From Colivivens sp964452915 (GTDB taxonomy: Bacteria; Bacteroidota; Bacteroidia; Bacteroidales; Bacteroidaceae), in contig CAYVNW010000027.1 of NCBI GenBank assembly GCA_964452915.1, positions 1 through 41,477 of the forward strand: a DNA stretch of 41,477 bases, in the 5' to 3' direction. Positions within the stretch are counted from its first letter, which is position 1; the number at the start of each line of letters is the position of its first letter. The translations under genes were made by a program, and so were the position numbers. This document shows, in pieces, positions 1-9,286 of the stretch. The notes below the pieces were generated by a model. The model ran no database searches and was not told where the DNA came from. It saw only the letters and a list, made by a program, of their open reading frames with translations.

Positions 1-112
1 TTTCTATTATGCTTTAATTGTTAATTCGGTGTAAAGTAATTCTGTATTAAGTCACTAAACCTAATCAAGTTATCGACAGAATTAAGTCAATGTAGCGGAT
101 ACATGCCACAGT

Positions 113-159
113 AAAAAACCGCGATGCTTTATAATAATTAAATAAGCATCGCGGTTTTT
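113..159 (-). terminator. Terminator of the nqr operon
   Basis: A perfect 11-bp stem, CCGCGATGCTT at 119-129 pairing with AAGCATCGCGG at 144-154, encloses an A/T loop. Read on the minus strand it is followed by six T. It lies about 30 bases past the nqrF stop. The other side also has a T run (155-159), so it may work in both directions and separate nqr from whatever lies left of the window. Bases 1-112 show no gene. Confidence 0.9.
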
Positions 160-184
160 AGATATAAAATAGAGGCAAGAATAC

Positions 185-1456
185 TTACCCAAAGTTGTCG
201 AATGAAATCATATCATCTTCCACTCCAAGGCTATGAAGAAGATCAAGCACAGTCTTTGCCATCATAGGAGGTCCACACAGATAGTATTCACAATCTTCCG
301 GAGCCTCGTGTGCTTTCAGATAAGTATCGCCCAATACATTAGCAATGAATCCAGGGGTATACTTCACTCCAAGTTTGTCCGCCTTAGGATCAGGACGGTC
401 AAGTGCAAGGTGCATGTGGAAGTTAGGATACTCTTTTTCCAATTCGAGGAAGTCTTCGAGGAAGAATACCTCATCAATACCACGTGCGCCATAGAAGTAA
501 TGCATCTCACGATCTGTTACATGCAATGTCTTAAGCATGTGCATGATTTGTGCTCTAAGTGGTGCCATACCAGCTCCACCGCCGACCCATATCATTTCGC
601 GTCCTGTATTGTACTTAGGATGGAACTCTCCGTAAGGGCCCGACATAGTTACCTTGTCACCCGGTTTGAGGGAGAAGATATATGTTGAGGCTATACCACA
701 AGGAACGTTCTGGAATCCTGGACCTTGATCTTTAGGTTTGAACGGAGGTGTCGCAATACGTACCGTAAGCATTATGATATCACCCTCGTCCGGATAGTTA
801 GCCATAGAATAAGCGCGAACGGTTGGCGTATCATTTTTCTGCTTAAGGTTGAATATACCGAACTTCTCCCATGTAGGTACATAGAGATCACCAATAAGAG
901 ATTTGTCCATATCACGGTTGTAGTCGATATCGTACTTTGGAATACGTATTTGAGCGTACGAACCCGGTTCGAAATCCATGTGCTCACCAGGAGGCAAAGC
1001 GACTTTGAACTCCTTGATGAACGAAGCCACGTTGTTGTTACTAAGTACAGTGCATTCCCATTCCTTAACACCAAGAACAGATTCAGGTACTTTAATCGAT
1101 AGGTCACCTTTAACCTTTGTCTGGCATCCAAGGCGGAAGCCTTCCTTGATTTGTTTGCGTGTGAAATGCACCTTCTCTGAGTCGAGAATTTCACCGCCGC
1201 CTTCCAATACTTGACATTTGCACTGTCCACATGACCCTTTACCTCCACATGCAGAAGGCAAGTACACGTTTTGTTCGGCAAGAGTGGAAAGGAGGCTTGA
1301 TCCCTGGTCAACTGTAAGTTTTTCCTTTCCGTTGATGGTAATGGTCACCTGACCACTCGGCGATAGGTATTTCTTGGAGATAAGCAATATGATAACCAAC
1401 ACAAGCACTATTACCAAGAACACCCCTATACTATATAATATAAATGTAATGTTCAT
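185..1456 (-). CDS. nqrF: Na+-translocating NADH:quinone reductase subunit F
   Basis: NqrF is the electron entry subunit of Na+-NQR: it oxidises NADH at the cytoplasmic face and passes electrons through FAD and a 2Fe-2S centre. The 423-residue protein has one N-terminal membrane helix (about 4-27). It is followed by a ferredoxin domain whose cluster ligands are visible as C70, C76, C79 and C111. A ferredoxin-reductase half follows, with the FAD motif RAYSMANYP and the NAD-binding stretch GGGAGMAPLRA; the protein ends in the usual DNFG. Length and motif order are those of full-length NqrF. It is the last gene of the operon, 17 bases after nqrE, with AAGGAAA ahead of the ATG. Identification is firm. 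Confidence 0.98.
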   Translation of the reverse strand: MNITFILYSIGVFLVIVLVLVIILLISKKYLSPSGQVTITINGKEKLTVDQGSSLLSTLAEQNVYLPSACGGKGSCGQCKCQVLEGGGEILDSEKVHFTRKQIKEGFRLGCQTKVKGDLSIKVPESVLGVKEWECTVLSNNNVASFIKEFKVALPPGEHMDFEPGSYAQIRIPKYDIDYNRDMDKSLIGDLYVPTWEKFGIFNLKQKNDTPTVRAYSMANYPDEGDIIMLTVRIATPPFKPKDQGPGFQNVPCGIASTYIFSLKPGDKVTMSGPYGEFHPKYNTGREMIWVGGGAGMAPLRAQIMHMLKTLHVTDREMHYFYGARGIDEVFFLEDFLELEKEYPNFHMHLALDRPDPKADKLGVKYTPGFIANVLGDTYLKAHEAPEDCEYYLCGPPMMAKTVLDLLHSLGVEDDMISFDNFG

Positions 1457-1473
1457 TTGACGTTTCCTTTCTT

Positions 1474-2103
1474 TTAGATTTTAAGACCAGAGAAACACAT
1501 GAATGCCATCGCCATAAGACCTACGGTGATGAAAGTGATGCCAAGCCCACGCAAAGGTTTTGGTACATCTGAGTACGCCATCTTCTCACGTATTGCCGCA
1601 AGACAGACAATGGCAAGAGTCCAACCAATTCCTGAGCCAAGAGCATAAGCGATACAATCGCCCACTCCACCGATCGCTTGTGTTGACGTAGCCGGATCGA
1701 GAAGGATACGCTGTTGCATAAAGAGTGATGCTCCCATGATTGCACAGTTGACAGCTATCAGCGGAAGGAATATGCCGAGAGCGGAATATAATGCAGGAGA
1801 GAATCGCTCCACAACCATCTCCACGAGTTGCGTAATACCAGCTATGACGGCAATGAAGAGAATGAATGAAAGGAATGTGAGGTCCACTCCCTCAGCAAGA
1901 GCCCCGTTGGCGAGAACCTTGGTTTGAAGCAAGTAATCGACAGGAACTGTGATAAGCAATACGAATGTAACTGCTATGCCAAGTCCAAGCGATGTCTTGA
2001 CGGTCTTAGATACTGCTATGTAAGAGCACATACCTAAGAAAAAGGCAAATATCATGTTGTCCACAAATATTGAACGGACAAACAAACTAATAAAATGTTC
2101 CAT
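1474..2103 (-). CDS. nqrE: Na+-translocating NADH:quinone reductase subunit E
   Basis: NqrE is an integral membrane subunit of Na+-NQR, paralogous to NqrD and to RnfA/RnfE. The two subunits form an inverted pair that in known structures holds an intramembrane 2Fe-2S centre and contributes to the sodium path. The 209-residue sequence starts MEHFISLFVRSIFVDNMIF and shows about six hydrophobic segments. Conserved features include the FLGMC motif near residue 25 and VNCAIMGASLF near 118, each with a cysteine suitable for the shared iron site. It lies 23 bases after nqrD and before nqrF. Order in the operon, length and sequence all fit; no oddity seen. Confidence 0.97.
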   Translation of the reverse strand: MEHFISLFVRSIFVDNMIFAFFLGMCSYIAVSKTVKTSLGLGIAVTFVLLITVPVDYLLQTKVLANGALAEGVDLTFLSFILFIAVIAGITQLVEMVVERFSPALYSALGIFLPLIAVNCAIMGASLFMQQRILLDPATSTQAIGGVGDCIAYALGSGIGWTLAIVCLAAIREKMAYSDVPKPLRGLGITFITVGLMAMAFMCFSGLKI

Positions 2104-2126
2104 ATTATTCTTTTATAAGGTATGTG

Positions 2127-2762
2127 TTATTTAGTTTCTTCTTTGTTAATAGCACGGTGTGCCCAAATAAAGCAAGCGAGAAGGATAAGAGCCATTGCCG
2201 GCATGGTCATCATTCCGTTGTTAAGGTACAGACCACCGTTATCCATATACGCATCACTTTGTATTATAGTTATGCCGAGCAGTGTACCGAAGCCCAACAA
2301 CTCACGCACGAATCCTACAATAACCAACACGAAAGCATAGCCAAGCCCATTGCCTAGACCGTCAAGGAAACTTTCCCATGGTCCGTTCTGCATAGCAAAA
2401 GCCTCAAGACGTCCCATTAGGATACAGTTTGTAATGATAAGTCCTACATACACACTGAGCTGTACACTGACATCATAAACATACGCCTTAAGAATGTTGC
2501 TGACTATTGTAACCAAAGCAGCGACAACAACAAGTTGTACAATGATACGTATACGGTTTGGTATTGTCTTTCGGATCAAAGATATAATCACATTCGAGAA
2601 AGCGGTGATGACGGTAACTGAAAGTCCCATTACAATGGCCGGCTTCAGTTGTGAAGTTACAGCCAAAGCCGAACAGATACCCAACACTTGTACTGCGATT
2701 GGATTGTTTTTGTTGAGTGGGCCAGTGAATATGGCACCATTCTCTTTTGAAAATAAACTCAT
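2127..2762 (-). CDS. nqrD: Na+-translocating NADH:quinone reductase subunit D
   Basis: NqrD is the membrane partner of NqrE in Na+-NQR. The 211-residue protein has about six hydrophobic helices. It contains the family motifs LGICSALAVT near residue 28 and TNCILMGRLEAFA near 110, whose cysteines match those of NqrE. The start is fixed by a strong Shine-Dalgarno sequence (AAGGAGGA) upstream of the ATG, in the three-base gap after nqrC. Such strong ribosome sites are not the rule in Bacteroidota, and here they mark internal operon genes. Its place between nqrC and nqrE is the normal order. Confidence 0.97.
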   Translation of the reverse strand: MSLFSKENGAIFTGPLNKNNPIAVQVLGICSALAVTSQLKPAIVMGLSVTVITAFSNVIISLIRKTIPNRIRIIVQLVVVAALVTIVSNILKAYVYDVSVQLSVYVGLIITNCILMGRLEAFAMQNGPWESFLDGLGNGLGYAFVLVIVGFVRELLGFGTLLGITIIQSDAYMDNGGLYLNNGMMTMPAMALILLACFIWAHRAINKEETK

Positions 2763-2765
2763 ATT

Positions 2766-3497
2766 CTAGTCCTCCTTATCTATTGGTTGATCAATTGTGT
2801 TAATGTCCTTTATCTTAACATACTCGCTTTCAGCCGGAATATGCTCATCCGTTGATGCTGTTGAAGCCGAACCTGAAAGTATATTCGAGTACTTTTTGAA
2901 TCCACTCTTAAGCATGTCGTTAACACCGTTTGATGTGAGTGTGGCACCGGTGACAGCATCTACATAATAGTCTGCTGACAAGTTTGCCGGAGCTTTACCC
3001 TGTTTGTAAACGCCGAGGTCGACCTCACCTTTATCATTATAGATTCTCTTTCCTTTAAACAGATCCTGAAACCATTGTTCCTTGATTCGGTCACCAAGTC
3101 CGGCAGTTTCTGATTCGTGGTTAAAGAAGCATCCATAAATAGTTTGTCCGTCAGCATTTACAGCTACATAGCCCCAAATACCGCCCCAAAGTCCGGCGCC
3201 TTTCACATGGACTATGGTTTTAGTTTCACCATTTACTTCTGCTATTTCGTATGGAGTGTCGGTATCATTAACCTCTTTCTTTATTACAGCCTTATAGGTT
3301 GAGTCAACCTGTTCTGTAGGTATATCACGCAAGTTAAGAGCGGCAAGTATTTGTGACTTTGTGTCACGCTCCACATTCTTGTCCTGGGTATCCTTAAGCG
3401 CAGACGCAACAAACGCAAGAAGGAAAGCCACGATAATTACCAATACAGTTGAATATACGATTGTGTATACGTTGCTGTTTGTATTTAATTTTGCCAT
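2766..3497 (-). CDS. nqrC: Na+-translocating NADH:quinone reductase subunit C (FMN-carrying)
   Basis: NqrC carries a covalently bound FMN on the periplasmic side and relays electrons between the NqrDE iron site and NqrB. The 243-residue protein has an N-terminal membrane helix (about 10-34) and an FMN-binding domain. The flavin attachment motif reads D180-A-V-T-G-A-T186, so T186 is the predicted phosphoester acceptor, attached by the flavin transferase ApbE (not in this window). Motifs GGIWGYVAVN and HESETAGLG are typical of the family. AAGGAGGAAA precedes the ATG. The C-terminal 30 residues are acidic and low in complexity, longer than in many relatives. Confidence 0.97.
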   Translation of the reverse strand: MAKLNTNSNVYTIVYSTVLVIIVAFLLAFVASALKDTQDKNVERDTKSQILAALNLRDIPTEQVDSTYKAVIKKEVNDTDTPYEIAEVNGETKTIVHVKGAGLWGGIWGYVAVNADGQTIYGCFFNHESETAGLGDRIKEQWFQDLFKGKRIYNDKGEVDLGVYKQGKAPANLSADYYVDAVTGATLTSNGVNDMLKSGFKKYSNILSGSASTASTDEHIPAESEYVKIKDINTIDQPIDKED

Positions 3498-3515
3498 TAT
3501 ATGTTTCCTCCTTAT

Positions 3516-4679
3516 TTATTTGTTTATAGCACGTTTAGCGCGCTTTGAAATATTACAAGATACAACGCAATAGTCAATCAGAGGAGCAAATACGTTCATG
3601 AGCAGGATAGCAAGCATCATTCCCTCAGGATAACCTGGATTAAGCACACGTATGATAATTGCCATGGCACCAATCAGGAATCCATAGATCCATTTGCCAA
3701 TCTCAGTACGACTGCTTGTTACAGGGTCGGTTGCCATGAATACAGCACCAAATGCAAAACCTCCGACTGTCAGTTGTTCCCACCATTGGAAATTAAGAGT
3801 TTCTGCGTCGCCATAACGGAGGAAATAAGCCATAATGAGACCTCCAGCGAATACAGATACAATAATCTTCCAACTTGCAATGCCTGCCCAGATCAAAATC
3901 ACAGCACCGATGAGAATAGCAATGAAAGACGTTTCACCTATAGAACCAGGGATGCTGCCTACAATAGTATCCATCGCACTGTAGCTCACAGGCTCGCCGG
4001 CTGCAAGCTGGCCAAGAGGAGTAGCGGCACTATATCCGTCAACCGTACCATTTATACAGTCAATATAATTTGTGTTTACCCATACTTTGTCGCCCGACAT
4101 CATGGCAGGGTAAGCAAAAAACAGGAACGCACGCGTAACAAGTGCAGGGTTGAATATGTTCATACCTGTACCGCCAAAAACTTCCTTAGCGAAAATGACA
4201 GCAAACGCTGTTGCGATCGCAATTATCCAAAGCGGGCAATTGACAGGGACGATCATTGGAATGAGTATACCAGTTACGAAGAAACCTTCATGAACCTCTT
4301 CCTTCTTCCATTGTGCCACTGCGACTTCAATGCCAAGACCGACCACATATGATACGACGATCTTAGGCAAAATTACGGCAAGACCATATAAGAATTCACT
4401 GACAATAGTGCCGTCAGCACATCCAACAGCGATGTCATGCTGGTAACCTATATTATACATACCATACAAGAGTGCAGGTATGAGCGCAATTACCACAAAG
4501 AAAATGGAACGCTTTGAGTCGATGGCGTCGTGTATTTGTGCACCATGGACTTTTGCAGTCTCACTTGGCACATAGAAAAAAGTCTCAGCAGCCTCAAATA
4601 GTGAGCCAAAAGCGCTTAACTTACCTCCTTCCGAGAAGGTAGGTTTCATCTTATCTAAAATGTTTTTTATAAATGCCAT
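3516..4679 (-). CDS. nqrB: Na+-translocating NADH:quinone reductase subunit B
   Basis: NqrB is the largest membrane subunit; it holds covalent FMN and riboflavin and drives the sodium translocation step before quinone reduction. The 387-residue protein shows many hydrophobic helices and the conserved stretch GGTGMNIFNPALVTRAFLFF. The flavin attachment site reads D214-G-Y-S-A-A-T220; most relatives have S-G-A-T, so the glycine is alanine here, while the acceptor threonine is kept. The gene starts five bases after nqrA and is followed by nqrC after 18 bases. The identification is firm; the motif change is conservative. Confidence 0.97.
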   Translation of the reverse strand: MAFIKNILDKMKPTFSEGGKLSAFGSLFEAAETFFYVPSETAKVHGAQIHDAIDSKRSIFFVVIALIPALLYGMYNIGYQHDIAVGCADGTIVSEFLYGLAVILPKIVVSYVVGLGIEVAVAQWKKEEVHEGFFVTGILIPMIVPVNCPLWIIAIATAFAVIFAKEVFGGTGMNIFNPALVTRAFLFFAYPAMMSGDKVWVNTNYIDCINGTVDGYSAATPLGQLAAGEPVSYSAMDTIVGSIPGSIGETSFIAILIGAVILIWAGIASWKIIVSVFAGGLIMAYFLRYGDAETLNFQWWEQLTVGGFAFGAVFMATDPVTSSRTEIGKWIYGFLIGAMAIIIRVLNPGYPEGMMLAILLMNVFAPLIDYCVVSCNISKRAKRAINK

Positions 4680-4684
4680 AGTGC

Positions 4685-6022
4685 TTATGCGTTTTCTTTA
4701 CGCAGCATGTCAAGACCATCTCTGACAATGCGCTGAAGTTCAACTTTACTACTATCCACGAATTCTGCGACAGCAAAGTCTTCGGGTGCAACCTCATAGA
4801 TACCCAAAGCTTCCATGCGGTCGATATCACCTGCGATGATTGCTTTAATGAGTTGTTCCGGATAAATGTCCATCGGGAAAACAGAGTCATATTCACCACT
4901 GAAAATCATGTGGCGGTGTCCGCCTTTTATACGGGCGTCAAGTGTATATTCCTTGTTTTTAGGTAATAACCAAGAAAAATAAGAACGGCTCACTGAGAAT
5001 TCGTTCAAACGTGGTGAGATCCATCCAAGCAGTTCGTGTACATCATCACCTTCTGGAATAACCGAGATCTCGGTTGTGTGTGCTCCCAAGAAGGCATTGT
5101 TGTCGGTTTTCATACCCGTCAAAGGATTACCGTCGATTATTCTCACCTTACGGTCAGTCTTCACATTCTCATTAAGGATGTCCCCTATTTTTGCTCCGAC
5201 AACTACATTCATATACTTAGGAGCAACTACTTCATTACCTGCTACAGCAATAGTACGTCGCAGGTCGAGTTTGCCGGTATTGAACAGACGTCCTACAAAA
5301 ATAACCTCTTCGGCACCCAATGTCCAAACTACTTCACCCTTATTTACAGGGTTAATGTGGTTGATTTGCACCCCGACATTGCCTGCGGGACACTTACCTT
5401 TAAACACTGTTACTTCAGCATTCTTTACGCTTTCAAGTACACTGCCGGGTTTAACTCCAAGATAAACTTTTGCGATCTTAGAAAGAGCGTCAATACCTGT
5501 TTGGAAATCTGCCAATTGGTCTTTTGCAACAAACTCAAAGTCTGCGGCAAGAGGCATGTCGGAGAACCCGGATACAAAAATACCCTTAGGAGTGTCAGTC
5601 GGTGAGGCAGTTACCGCATACGGACGTTGTATGAAATAACCAAACAAACCGCTGGCGAGCAATTCTTCCAACACCTTCTTTCCATCGGCTGGAACGCCCT
5701 TACCAAACTCTGCATACTGCTGGTTGGCATCGGCTTCAACTTGAATGCTTAAAACTTTGCGTCGATCGCCTCTCTCCACCAGCGAAACTGTTCCGCTGAC
5801 AGGTGAAGCGAACTTCACTTCAGGATGCAGTTTATCAACAAACAACGCATCTCCTGCTTTGACTTGGGTCCCTTCCTTAACTACTACCTTCGGTTTTACA
5901 CCCCAAAACGAATCAGGTACAAGTCCATATACCTTAGATTGTTTTGCGGAAGCAACCTCAGCAACAGCTTTTCCAGAAAGATTAATCTCTAAGCCCTTGC
6001 ATAATTTAATTACATTCGCCAT
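4685..6022 (-). CDS. nqrA: Na+-translocating NADH:quinone reductase subunit A
   Basis: NqrA is the cytoplasmic subunit of Na+-NQR, docked on NqrB; it carries no redox cofactor and contributes to the quinone region. The 445-residue protein begins MANVIKLCKGLEINLSGKA and has the lipoyl-like N-terminal barrel with PEVKFASPVSGTV near residue 70. Later family stretches are HINPVNKGEVVWTLG and RFNTGKLDLRR. Length is as expected. It is the first gene of the operon. A promoter lies about 50 bases upstream, and only five bases separate it from nqrB, so the six genes are very likely one transcript. Confidence 0.97.
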   Translation of the reverse strand: MANVIKLCKGLEINLSGKAVAEVASAKQSKVYGLVPDSFWGVKPKVVVKEGTQVKAGDALFVDKLHPEVKFASPVSGTVSLVERGDRRKVLSIQVEADANQQYAEFGKGVPADGKKVLEELLASGLFGYFIQRPYAVTASPTDTPKGIFVSGFSDMPLAADFEFVAKDQLADFQTGIDALSKIAKVYLGVKPGSVLESVKNAEVTVFKGKCPAGNVGVQINHINPVNKGEVVWTLGAEEVIFVGRLFNTGKLDLRRTIAVAGNEVVAPKYMNVVVGAKIGDILNENVKTDRKVRIIDGNPLTGMKTDNNAFLGAHTTEISVIPEGDDVHELLGWISPRLNEFSVSRSYFSWLLPKNKEYTLDARIKGGHRHMIFSGEYDSVFPMDIYPEQLIKAIIAGDIDRMEALGIYEVAPEDFAVAEFVDSSKVELQRIVRDGLDMLRKENA

Positions 6023-6072
6023 AAAATTGTGTTACTAATTATAGTTTCAATTATTATTGTCTAAATAACACG

Positions 6073-6102
6073 CAAAGATACGAAATAATCTACAACCGAC
6101 AA
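6073..6102 (-). promoter_or_regulatory. Promoter of the nqr operon
   Basis: On the minus strand TATCTTTG (6080-6073) matches the Bacteroidota -7 box TAnnTTTG, with TTG (6102-6100) 19 bases upstream. Transcription should begin near 6066, giving a leader of about 45 bases before nqrA. Confidence 0.75.
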
Positions 6103-6469
6103 CCTTTAACATGAAATTTTCATTACGCATTCTTAATTTATAGTACAAGTAGAGACCTTCAATCAAACTCGATTTTGCAACATTCATTTTAAAGTCACAA
6201 ATCTTAAAGCCGTAACGTCAGTAGTGTGCTTTACGAGCAAGTCACATTATAAATTTCGGTGCAGTACAACCAAGTGGATTTATATTATAAATGTAATTTC
6301 TCAAAGTGCAAACCTGCGTCCAAATAAAAAATAATATCACACTATGATAAAACAAAAGTTTTCCGTTTTAACATTTTATATTATTGGTTTTCAATGTAAT
6401 AAACATTTGTGAACATCAAAAAGTTTTCCAAGAAAGAAAACTTGCATAATAATTTTTTCCAAAAAGCGT
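6103..6469. other. Long A/T-rich region between the nqr and nrd promoters, with short repeats
   Basis: No credible gene is visible in this stretch between two divergent promoters. It holds two copies of AAAAGTTTTCC (6354-6364 and 6419-6429). It also holds the inverted repeat AAGTTTTC/GAAAACTT (6421-6443) and the near-palindrome CAATGT-AATAA-ACATTTG (6392-6409). These lie 40-150 bases upstream of the nrdD promoter and could be regulator sites. They do not match a consensus I recognise, and I see no clear NrdR box. Confidence 0.4.
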
Positions 6470-6500
6470 TTGTTAGTAAAAAACATTTTATATACCTTTG
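6470..6500 (+). promoter_or_regulatory. Promoter of nrdDG
   Basis: TTG (6470-6472), a 20-base spacer and TACCTTTG (6493-6500) form a complete Bacteroidota vegetative promoter. The start should be near 6507, leaving a leader of about 44 bases before nrdD. Confidence 0.85.
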
Positions 6501-6550
6501 TGGCTCGAAAGAAAAACTGAATACACAAGTATTTACTGATAAATAAGAAC

Positions 6551-8758
6551 ATGATACAAACCGTAAAAAAGCGCGACGGCAGAATAGTCGGCTTCAACGA
6601 AGAGAAAATCAAGGCTGCCATCAGGAAAGCCATGCTGACAACCGAAAAAGGTGAGGACGAAGACCTCATCCAACGCATATCCGATAAAATCGGGATGCAG
6701 GGTAAAGAACAGATGAGCGTGGAAGACATTCAAGATCAAGTGGAACTTGAATTGATGAAAAGTCCACGTAAAGAAGTTGCCAAGAAATATATTTCCTATC
6801 GTGACAAGCGTAGCATTGCCCGTAAGGCAAAGACCCGGGATATATTTTTGGAAATCATCGAGGCAAAACGCAACGACATCACACGAGAGAATGCAAACAT
6901 GAATGCAGACTCCCCTGCCGGCATGATGATGAAATTTGCCAGTGAAAGCACAAAGCCGTTTGTGGATGATTATTTATTGTCGGATGATGTTCGTGAAGCA
7001 GTAAAAAAGAACTACCTCCACATTCACGACAAAGACTACTACCCTACAAAATCTCTTACATGCGTGCAACATCCACTTGACAACATACTCAACAACGGTT
7101 TCAGTGCCGGACATGGTGAAAGCCGTCCGGCAAAACGTATAGAGACCGCCAGTGTCATTGCTTGCATATCACTTGAGACTGCACAAAATGAGATGCACGG
7201 AGGTCAAGCAATTCCTGCATTCGACTTCTACATGGCTCCTTACGTACGTGCGTCATACATAGAAGAGGTAAAGTACATCGAACAGATGAGCGGAATGGAT
7301 CTGCACGATCTATACCACGCACCAATAAAAGACTACCTTACTGCTGATCTAACCGGACTGACCGGTTCGGAACGGGCGAAGCAACATGCCATCAACCGAA
7401 CAGTGTCACGTGTACACCAAGCAATGGAAGCCTTCATACACAACATGAACACAATACATTCGCGTGGTGGAAATCAAGTGGTATTCAGTAGTATCAATTA
7501 CGGAACAGACACGTCAGCTGAAGGCCGTTGTGTTATGCGCGAAATACTAAAATCGACTTATCGTGGAGTAGGAAACGGATCTACAGCCATATTTCCGATC
7601 CAAATATGGAAGAAAAAACGTGGAGTTAGTTATTTGCCAGAAGATCCGAACTATGATCTTTATTGCCTTGCATGTAAAGTAACTGCCCGCAGGTTCTTTC
7701 CTAACTTTGTTAATCTTGACGCTACATTCAACTATCACGAGAAATGGAATGCTAATGACCCAGAACGCTATAAATACGAGATCGCAACAATGGGATGCCG
7801 CACACGAGTTTTCGAAAATCGGTTTGGGCCAAAGACAAGTATAGGCCGTGGCAACCTGTCGTTCTCCACTATGAACATTGTGAAATTAGCAATTGAGTGC
7901 ATGAATATCAATAATTATGATGAACGCATAAATGCATTCTTTGCAAAATTAGATGGTTTACTCGAACTGACCGCAAAGCAACTGCACGAACGCTTTCTGT
8001 TTCAAAAGACAGCATATGCAAAGCAATTTCAATTGCTCATGTCACGTCTTTGGATCGGTTCAGAACGCCTAAAACCTAATGACACAATTGAAAGTGTAAT
8101 CAACCAGGGCACACTTGGTATTGGTTTCATCGGCTTGGCAGAATGTCTTATTGCACTGACAGGACATCATCATGGAGAAGACCCAAAGAGTCAGGAACTG
8201 GGATTGCGGATAGTTAGATATATGTATGACAGTGCAAACCGGTTCAGTGAGAAATATCAACACAATTATTCTATTCTTGCCACTCCGGCAGAAGGGCTTG
8301 CCGGACGATTCACAAAACTCGACAAGAAAGAATTTGGAATCATACCTGGCGTTACCGACAAAGACTATTACACAAATTCAAACCATGTACCTGTATACTA
8401 TCATTGCAGTCCACGTCATAAAGCAGAAATAGAAGCTCCGTATCACGAACTGACACGCGGTGGCCATATTTTTTATGTTGAGATTGATGGCGATGCGACA
8501 CACAATCCTTCCGCAATAATGAACATAGTAGACCTTATGGACCGATATAACATAGGTTATTGCTCAGTAAACCACAATCGTAACCGTTGCATGGATTGCG
8601 GTTATGAAGATGCTACGGAAGGGCTTAAAGTATGTCCACACTGCGGAAGCACACATATTGACACGCTACAGCGTATCACAGGCTACCTTGTAGGAACGAC
8701 AGAACGTTGGAACTCAGGCAAATTAGCCGAATTGCGCGATCGTGTAGTGCATAAATAA
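6551..8758 (+). CDS. nrdD: Anaerobic ribonucleoside-triphosphate reductase
   Basis: NrdD reduces ribonucleoside triphosphates to deoxyribonucleotides without oxygen, using a glycyl radical made by NrdG. The 735-residue protein opens with an ATP-cone regulatory domain (about 3-95, MIQTVKKRDGRIVGFNEEKI). The catalytic barrel contains HIHDKDYYP and the QHPLDNILNNGF stretch. Near the C-terminus a zinc site is visible as CMDCGYED...CPHCG, followed by RITGYLVGTTERW, where G711 is the predicted radical glycine. Family length is about 700-750. It is first in an operon with nrdG, 21 bases downstream. The ATP cone implies allosteric control by ATP/dATP. Confidence 0.97.
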   Translation: MIQTVKKRDGRIVGFNEEKIKAAIRKAMLTTEKGEDEDLIQRISDKIGMQGKEQMSVEDIQDQVELELMKSPRKEVAKKYISYRDKRSIARKAKTRDIFLEIIEAKRNDITRENANMNADSPAGMMMKFASESTKPFVDDYLLSDDVREAVKKNYLHIHDKDYYPTKSLTCVQHPLDNILNNGFSAGHGESRPAKRIETASVIACISLETAQNEMHGGQAIPAFDFYMAPYVRASYIEEVKYIEQMSGMDLHDLYHAPIKDYLTADLTGLTGSERAKQHAINRTVSRVHQAMEAFIHNMNTIHSRGGNQVVFSSINYGTDTSAEGRCVMREILKSTYRGVGNGSTAIFPIQIWKKKRGVSYLPEDPNYDLYCLACKVTARRFFPNFVNLDATFNYHEKWNANDPERYKYEIATMGCRTRVFENRFGPKTSIGRGNLSFSTMNIVKLAIECMNINNYDERINAFFAKLDGLLELTAKQLHERFLFQKTAYAKQFQLLMSRLWIGSERLKPNDTIESVINQGTLGIGFIGLAECLIALTGHHHGEDPKSQELGLRIVRYMYDSANRFSEKYQHNYSILATPAEGLAGRFTKLDKKEFGIIPGVTDKDYYTNSNHVPVYYHCSPRHKAEIEAPYHELTRGGHIFYVEIDGDATHNPSAIMNIVDLMDRYNIGYCSVNHNRNRCMDCGYEDATEGLKVCPHCGSTHIDTLQRITGYLVGTTERWNSGKLAELRDRVVHK

Positions 8759-8779
8759 AGCGAATGCAATAATATACAC

Positions 8780-9265
8780 ATGTTGTCTGTAATTGACATA
8801 TCAGAGGGGACATCTGTTGACGGACCAGGCCTGCGAACTTCAATATATTTCGCAGGCTGTGTCCATCAATGCAAAGGATGCCATAATCCACAATCATGGG
8901 ATATAAAACATGGGAAACCGACAAGTATAGAGCAACTAATAGATATTATCAGGTATAATGAATTTCCTGTAACATTCTCTGGCGGTGATCCTTTTTTTCA
9001 AGCACAAGAAGTAGCAGAACTTGCCTCACAGATAAAACAGCAACTCGGGTATAACATTTGGTGCTATACAGGATATCTATGGGAGGAGATAGTGAAGCAC
9101 AAGGAATTCTATCCTCTACTTCACAATATAGATGTACTTGTCGACGGGCCATTTATACTTGCCCAACGTGATATATCCCTACTATTTCGTGGTAGCGGAA
9201 ATCAAAGAATTATTGATGTGCAAGAGTCATTACGACACGGTGATGTAGTAAATGCCGTGTGGTAA
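8780..9265 (+). CDS. nrdG: Anaerobic ribonucleotide reductase activating protein
   Basis: NrdG is the radical-SAM activase that abstracts a hydrogen from the NrdD glycine under anaerobic conditions. The 161-residue protein has the cluster motif C27-x3-C31-x2-C34 within GCVHQCKGCHNPQSW. The SAM-binding GGDP motif (SGGDPFFQ) follows near residue 72. Length is normal for the small NrdG family. It follows nrdD by 21 bases and has no promoter of its own, so the pair is one transcription unit. The next gene, ysxC, has a separate promoter. Confidence 0.96.
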   Translation: MLSVIDISEGTSVDGPGLRTSIYFAGCVHQCKGCHNPQSWDIKHGKPTSIEQLIDIIRYNEFPVTFSGGDPFFQAQEVAELASQIKQQLGYNIWCYTGYLWEEIVKHKEFYPLLHNIDVLVDGPFILAQRDISLLFRGSGNQRIIDVQESLRHGDVVNAVW

Positions 9266-9286
9266 AACAAATTCCGACCTTCCTCA

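Noticed and set aside
772..1311. 179-codon open frame inside nqrF on the same strand
   Set aside because: It is an out-of-frame shadow of nqrF, which has all its motifs in the main frame.
6354..6429. AAAAGTTTTCC pair as an NrdR box
   Set aside because: It lacks the palindromic acaCwAtATaTwGtgt pattern and the two copies are 65 bases apart, not the usual 31-32 base spacing of tandem NrdR boxes.
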